A DNA stretch of 64,000 nt from Clavelina lepadiformis (Eukaryota > Chordata > Ascidiacea > Aplousobranchia > Clavelinidae), in NCBI RefSeq assembly GCF_947623445.1, contig NC_135244.1, positions 22,382,860 through 22,446,859 on the forward strand, given 5' to 3'. The notes under the pieces are model-generated. The model saw nothing but the letters and a program-made list of their open reading frames with translations. It searched no databases and was not told the DNA's origin. The position numbers were made by a program, and so were the translations under genes. This document shows, piece after piece, positions 62,350-64,000 of the stretch (position 1 is the first letter of the stretch; every line of letters begins with the position of its first letter).

Positions 62350-64000
62350 ATATACAAGAAATTTCTCTTTTGTGTTTAATTTCCCATCTTATAAAGGTTC
62401 TTTCAAGTGCCAACAATGCATCTTTTGCGTAAAGGCATTATAGCTGTAGATTAAGTATATCATCATATTAAAACTCAACTGCATAAGTATTTTCATATTT
62501 TGCACCATGCTTTGCATTGTCTTCGTTGTTTATTGTGCTTTTATGATGTAAGGAGATATTAAAACATGCATATCGACAGTAAAATTAGTTGCAAACAAAC
62601 TTCTGTAATTGAAAAGTTTTATCGAGAATTATAAGTGACTTGCATATAATATCTTATCAAGTATTTATTCTATTTGCTTCGTATGGTTTTGCGTTTATTT
62701 CAACAAATGATGACATTCATAGCTCTATAATGCAACTTTTCACATGTGTTATCCCTTTCAATCTAAATTTGATTCTTAAGAGTCTAGTATTCAAGCTACT
62801 GTTTCGTGATGTTATTCTTGTCGTGTATTTGGAATAAATCATGATGTTATTAAAATGAACATTTATATGGGCAAGTGTTGTCAGGTTGAATGCAATTGCT
62901 ATTATATCCAGACTCTGGCAGCGGAATATTTCATAACAAATAGAATGAGACTGTCAGTGAAACCAGAACCAGCTTTTATCTTGCAACAATTAACTATTGT
63001 TGTTACCCAACACCATCTCAACTATGATGACACACAAACGTTCTTGACTTTTTTAAAAATAAAAACTAAGATGTATGATGACACATTAATTCTTAATATC
63101 TTTACGCAATTATTTCTTGACTTGTAGCCATTACTTGATTTTATTTTCGTTTTTTTTCTTTTGTAAGCAAATGACTGAGTGAATATTTGACTAAATGACT
63201 AGCAAAATACAGGAATATCGTCAACAACAGTTCTTGTTAGTAAAGGCATATTGGAAGTAATTTGCTGCATCTGAGGACGGTCTAAAGTTCTATTGCAATG
63301 GGGGGAAGTGATTAGTAATCAATATTTTCAGCATAGGAATGTAACGGTGACAATATAAACTGCTAAGGCAATTTTTCGTTTTTACCACAGCTAAAGTCAA
63401 CAGCCAAAACTGAACTGTAACTTAGCATTTACGTCAACTAGTACAAATACCCCAACGGTAGTTTAGGTTAATTTAATACAAAATGTTCCTGTTAGGGTAT
63501 ACACTTAAGTACACGTTCACAGAAAACATTCTATTCATGCCTAAATAAAGCACCGATTGCCTTTGTCACTTATATTCGTTTCAATTGTTTCTCTTATTGT
63601 AGAACAATGTAAGCGACCTGCTTTAACCTTCTGCCAAACTGCACTTTTTACAAATGTTTTGGAAACAAATTCCTAAGAGGGGAATTACCTTCTACGAGTC
63701 AAAAGAAAAATAATAAACAACGCTCTTTATAAGACTGATTCGGACAAAACAATATCTCTCAGGTCGTCTGTTGTTTTGAAATAACAGTGGTAAACCAGGT
63801 AAAAGAAATATATAAATGCCAGGCTACATATGGTGACTTGTATTTGTGTTGTTTAGGATCCGCTTTAAAAGCTTTGGCCTATAGTGATATATGATGTTTA
63901 TGGTTGAAACTCAGAAAACTGTAAAAGAAATGCAGAAACATAATTTCAAAAAGATATTTCTCACGCTAATCATCTGGGGCAGAGCAAAGAAATTAAAACA
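62350..64000. other. AT-rich right end, no gene seen
   Basis: No supported exon, repeat or regulatory signal. The 90-codon plus frame at 62855-63127 has no recognisable domain and lies in very AT-rich sequence. Confidence 0.5.

Noticed and set aside
62855-63127. 90-codon plus open frame
   Set aside because: Very AT-rich, no domain and no nearby exon; kept only as a note.

Overview
The window reads as nuclear DNA of a small-genome chordate, most likely an ascidian tunicate close to Ciona. It is AT-rich, its genes are cut into many short exons by short GT-AG introns (with one GC-AG intron), and the products are animal/chordate proteins: a CatSper accessory subunit, TTC9, a MAPKBP1/WDR62 scaffold pair, DNAL4, WBP1L and a glypican. 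The species is inferred from gene content and architecture only. No bacterial, CRISPR, rRNA or tRNA feature was seen.

Layout. 1-830: end of a multi-copy mobile-element protein. 1163-3149 (+): C-terminal part of a CatSper delta/epsilon-like subunit, converging on TTC9 (3757-6535, -). 7628-13407 (-) and 16016-26127 (-): two head-to-tail paralogues of the MAPKBP1/WDR62 WD40 scaffold, the downstream one shorter and more divergent. 26725-27042 (-): intronless DNAL4. 27.0-34.2 kb: gene-poor, with a fold-back element and a weak minus-strand gene candidate. 34248-38314 (+): WBP1L-like membrane adaptor. 41425-42960 (+): unrecognised 333-residue protein. 44779-58842 (+): complete 13-exon glypican with an 8-kb second intron. 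60.4-62.2 kb (-): one clean exon of an unrecognised gene among decayed duplicated fragments. 62.2-64.0 kb: AT-rich, no gene seen.

Exon joins were worked out by hand from acceptor/donor sites and reading phase. For TTC9, WBP1L, the glypican, the 41.4-kb gene and the larger scaffold copy every internal join keeps phase, and total lengths agree with the known families where one exists (298, 341, 638 and about 1503 residues). There is no operon logic. Context worth noting: the CatSper-like and TTC9 genes end within about 75 bp of each other, and the scaffold pair is a local tandem duplication in which one copy kept the long C-terminal linker and the other did not.
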